From positions 21,184 to 85,183 of the forward strand of contig ONQD01000004.1 in assembly GCA_900319865.1 (NCBI GenBank): a DNA stretch of 64,000 bases. Direction: 5' to 3'. Below the pieces are notes generated by a model that was not told where the DNA came from, ran no database searches, and worked only from the letters and a program-made list of their open reading frames with translations. Shown piece after piece: positions 63,563-64,000 of this stretch. Position numbers and translations under genes: made by a program. The stretch is from an uncultured Bacteroidales bacterium (GTDB lineage: Bacteria; Bacteroidota; Bacteroidia; Bacteroidales; P3). Numbering within the stretch: position 1 is the stretch's first letter; each line of letters opens with the position of its first letter.

Positions 63563-63590
63563 CAAAAGTAGTCATTTTTTATGAACCAAT
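63563..63590 (-). promoter_or_regulatory. probable promoter of the 2,418-residue adhesin gene
   Basis: Minus strand TACTTTTGC (63571-63563), with TTG 16 bases upstream (63590-63588). The leader is about 115 bases. Apart from this and the terminator at 63,743, the stretch 63,440-63,828 shows nothing. Confidence 0.5.
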
Positions 63591-63742
63591 AAGGTTTTGT
63601 GAAAAAAACTTGAGGAAAAGTACAACCGTTAACATAATATTTGAGAAACAAACGGCTTGCCACCCCTTAAAAAGTCAATTAAATACAATGAGAGGAATAT
63701 ATATTATAAAAAAAGTTAAACACACGAAGTGGTAACAATATA

Positions 63743-63777
63743 AAATACATACGGGCGGCCTGTTCGACCGCCCGTAT
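63743..63777 (-). terminator. terminator of the adhesin gene entering from the right edge
   Basis: Stem ATACGGGCGG/CCGCCCGTAT (63749-63758 with 63768-63777) with a 9-base loop; a T-rich tract follows on the minus strand. Confidence 0.8.
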
Positions 63778-63828
63778 TGAGATTTAATACCAATTACACC
63801 CTAAAAAGGATGGAAACGGTTAAGAAGT

Positions 63829-64000
63829 TTAGCGTACCACGAGTTTCTTCACCATGTTGACTTCGTCGCCGGTGATGCGTACAAAGTAGGCACCCTGGGC
63901 AAGGTGGTCAACATCCATGGTCTTGGTACAGTCGTTGCTGCATTCGAGGGTCTCGGCTGCTACGGTGCGGCCGTTCATGTCGATTACTGCAATGCGTACC
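63829..64000 (-). CDS. third T9SS adhesin paralogue, C-terminal end only
   Basis: The last 56 codons are visible: VIDMNGRTVAAETLECSN through MDVDHLAQGAYFVRITGDE to MVKKLVVR. This is the same type A sorting domain as in the two complete adhesins, differing at only a few positions. The gene continues beyond the right edge, so its modules are unknown. It shows that the array has at least three members in the same orientation. Confidence 0.93.
   Translation of the reverse strand, partial: VRIAVIDMNGRTVAAETLECSNDCTKTMDVDHLAQGAYFVRITGDEVNMVKKLVVR

Overview
The window looks like a chromosomal segment of an uncultured Bacteroidales bacterium (phylum Bacteroidota), of moderate GC with AT-rich islands. 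The reasons are the many Bacteroidota promoter elements (TAnnTTTG with TTG about 16-20 bases upstream), almost no Shine-Dalgarno sequences, type IX secretion (T9SS) cargo proteins with C-terminal sorting domains, a PorZ homologue, and housekeeping genes (recO, mreC, mreD, gmk, lpxK, hisS) that read as Bacteroidota proteins. Genus cannot be fixed from the sequence. No rRNA, tRNA, CRISPR array or complete insertion sequence was seen.

Layout. 1-7,850 is accessory DNA: a truncated BT4734/VirE-N-type gene, two small genes, a phage-type antirepressor, an unrecognised three-gene operon (2,358-5,514) ending in a four-pass membrane protein, a 57-residue membrane peptide, a repeat-rich non-coding stretch built around a 36-bp AT palindrome, and a DUF6266-like gene. 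7,938-16,757 is a leftward block: a coiled-coil repeat protein, gmk, mreC, mreD, porZ, recO and a subtilisin-like protease with an extra C-terminal domain. 17,403-20,327 is a periplasmic or outer-membrane M16 protease under its own promoter. 20,703-24,014 is an oxidative/nitrosative stress and iron block (FprA flavoprotein, Hrb-type flavin reductase-rubredoxin, rubredoxin, ferritin). A divergent operon follows (lpxK, cutC, transglutaminase-like lipoprotein; 24,289-28,866), then a T9SS type B surface protein, a coiled-coil outer-membrane-type protein and hisS. 33,866-36,569 is a second accessory island: a RelB/DinJ antitoxin with a frameshifted PIN toxin, an AT-rich SLOG-like gene and an ORF6N gene. 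37,453-44,934 holds two P-loop ATPases alternating with two paralogous T9SS type A proteins. 45,946-64,000 is a tandem array of giant T9SS adhesins (3,114 aa, 2,418 aa and a third entering from the right edge) whose 3' ends are nearly identical.

How it fits together. PorZ works at the cell surface in attaching T9SS cargo, and at least six cargo proteins lie in the same window, so much of the coding capacity serves surface display: adhesins, a possible protease and a surface protein with an IgGFc-binding-type domain. FprA, Hrb and rubredoxin form a known electron chain to O2 or NO, and the neighbouring ferritin would store iron under the same stress.

The most unusual signals are repeats. A 9-nt GTCGGACTG minisatellite sits in intergenic DNA and also in frame in two unrelated exported proteins. 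A second period-9 CTAG tract sits in frame in one of the same proteins. Inverted ACTGTAGCA nonamer arrays occur at two sites, one of them centred exactly on the 36-bp palindrome. A heptamer repeat encodes part of a signal peptide. A dispersed repeat of about 150 bp carries a 45-codon reading frame. Finally, a peptide is conserved in frame behind the TAG stop of two paralogous T9SS genes.
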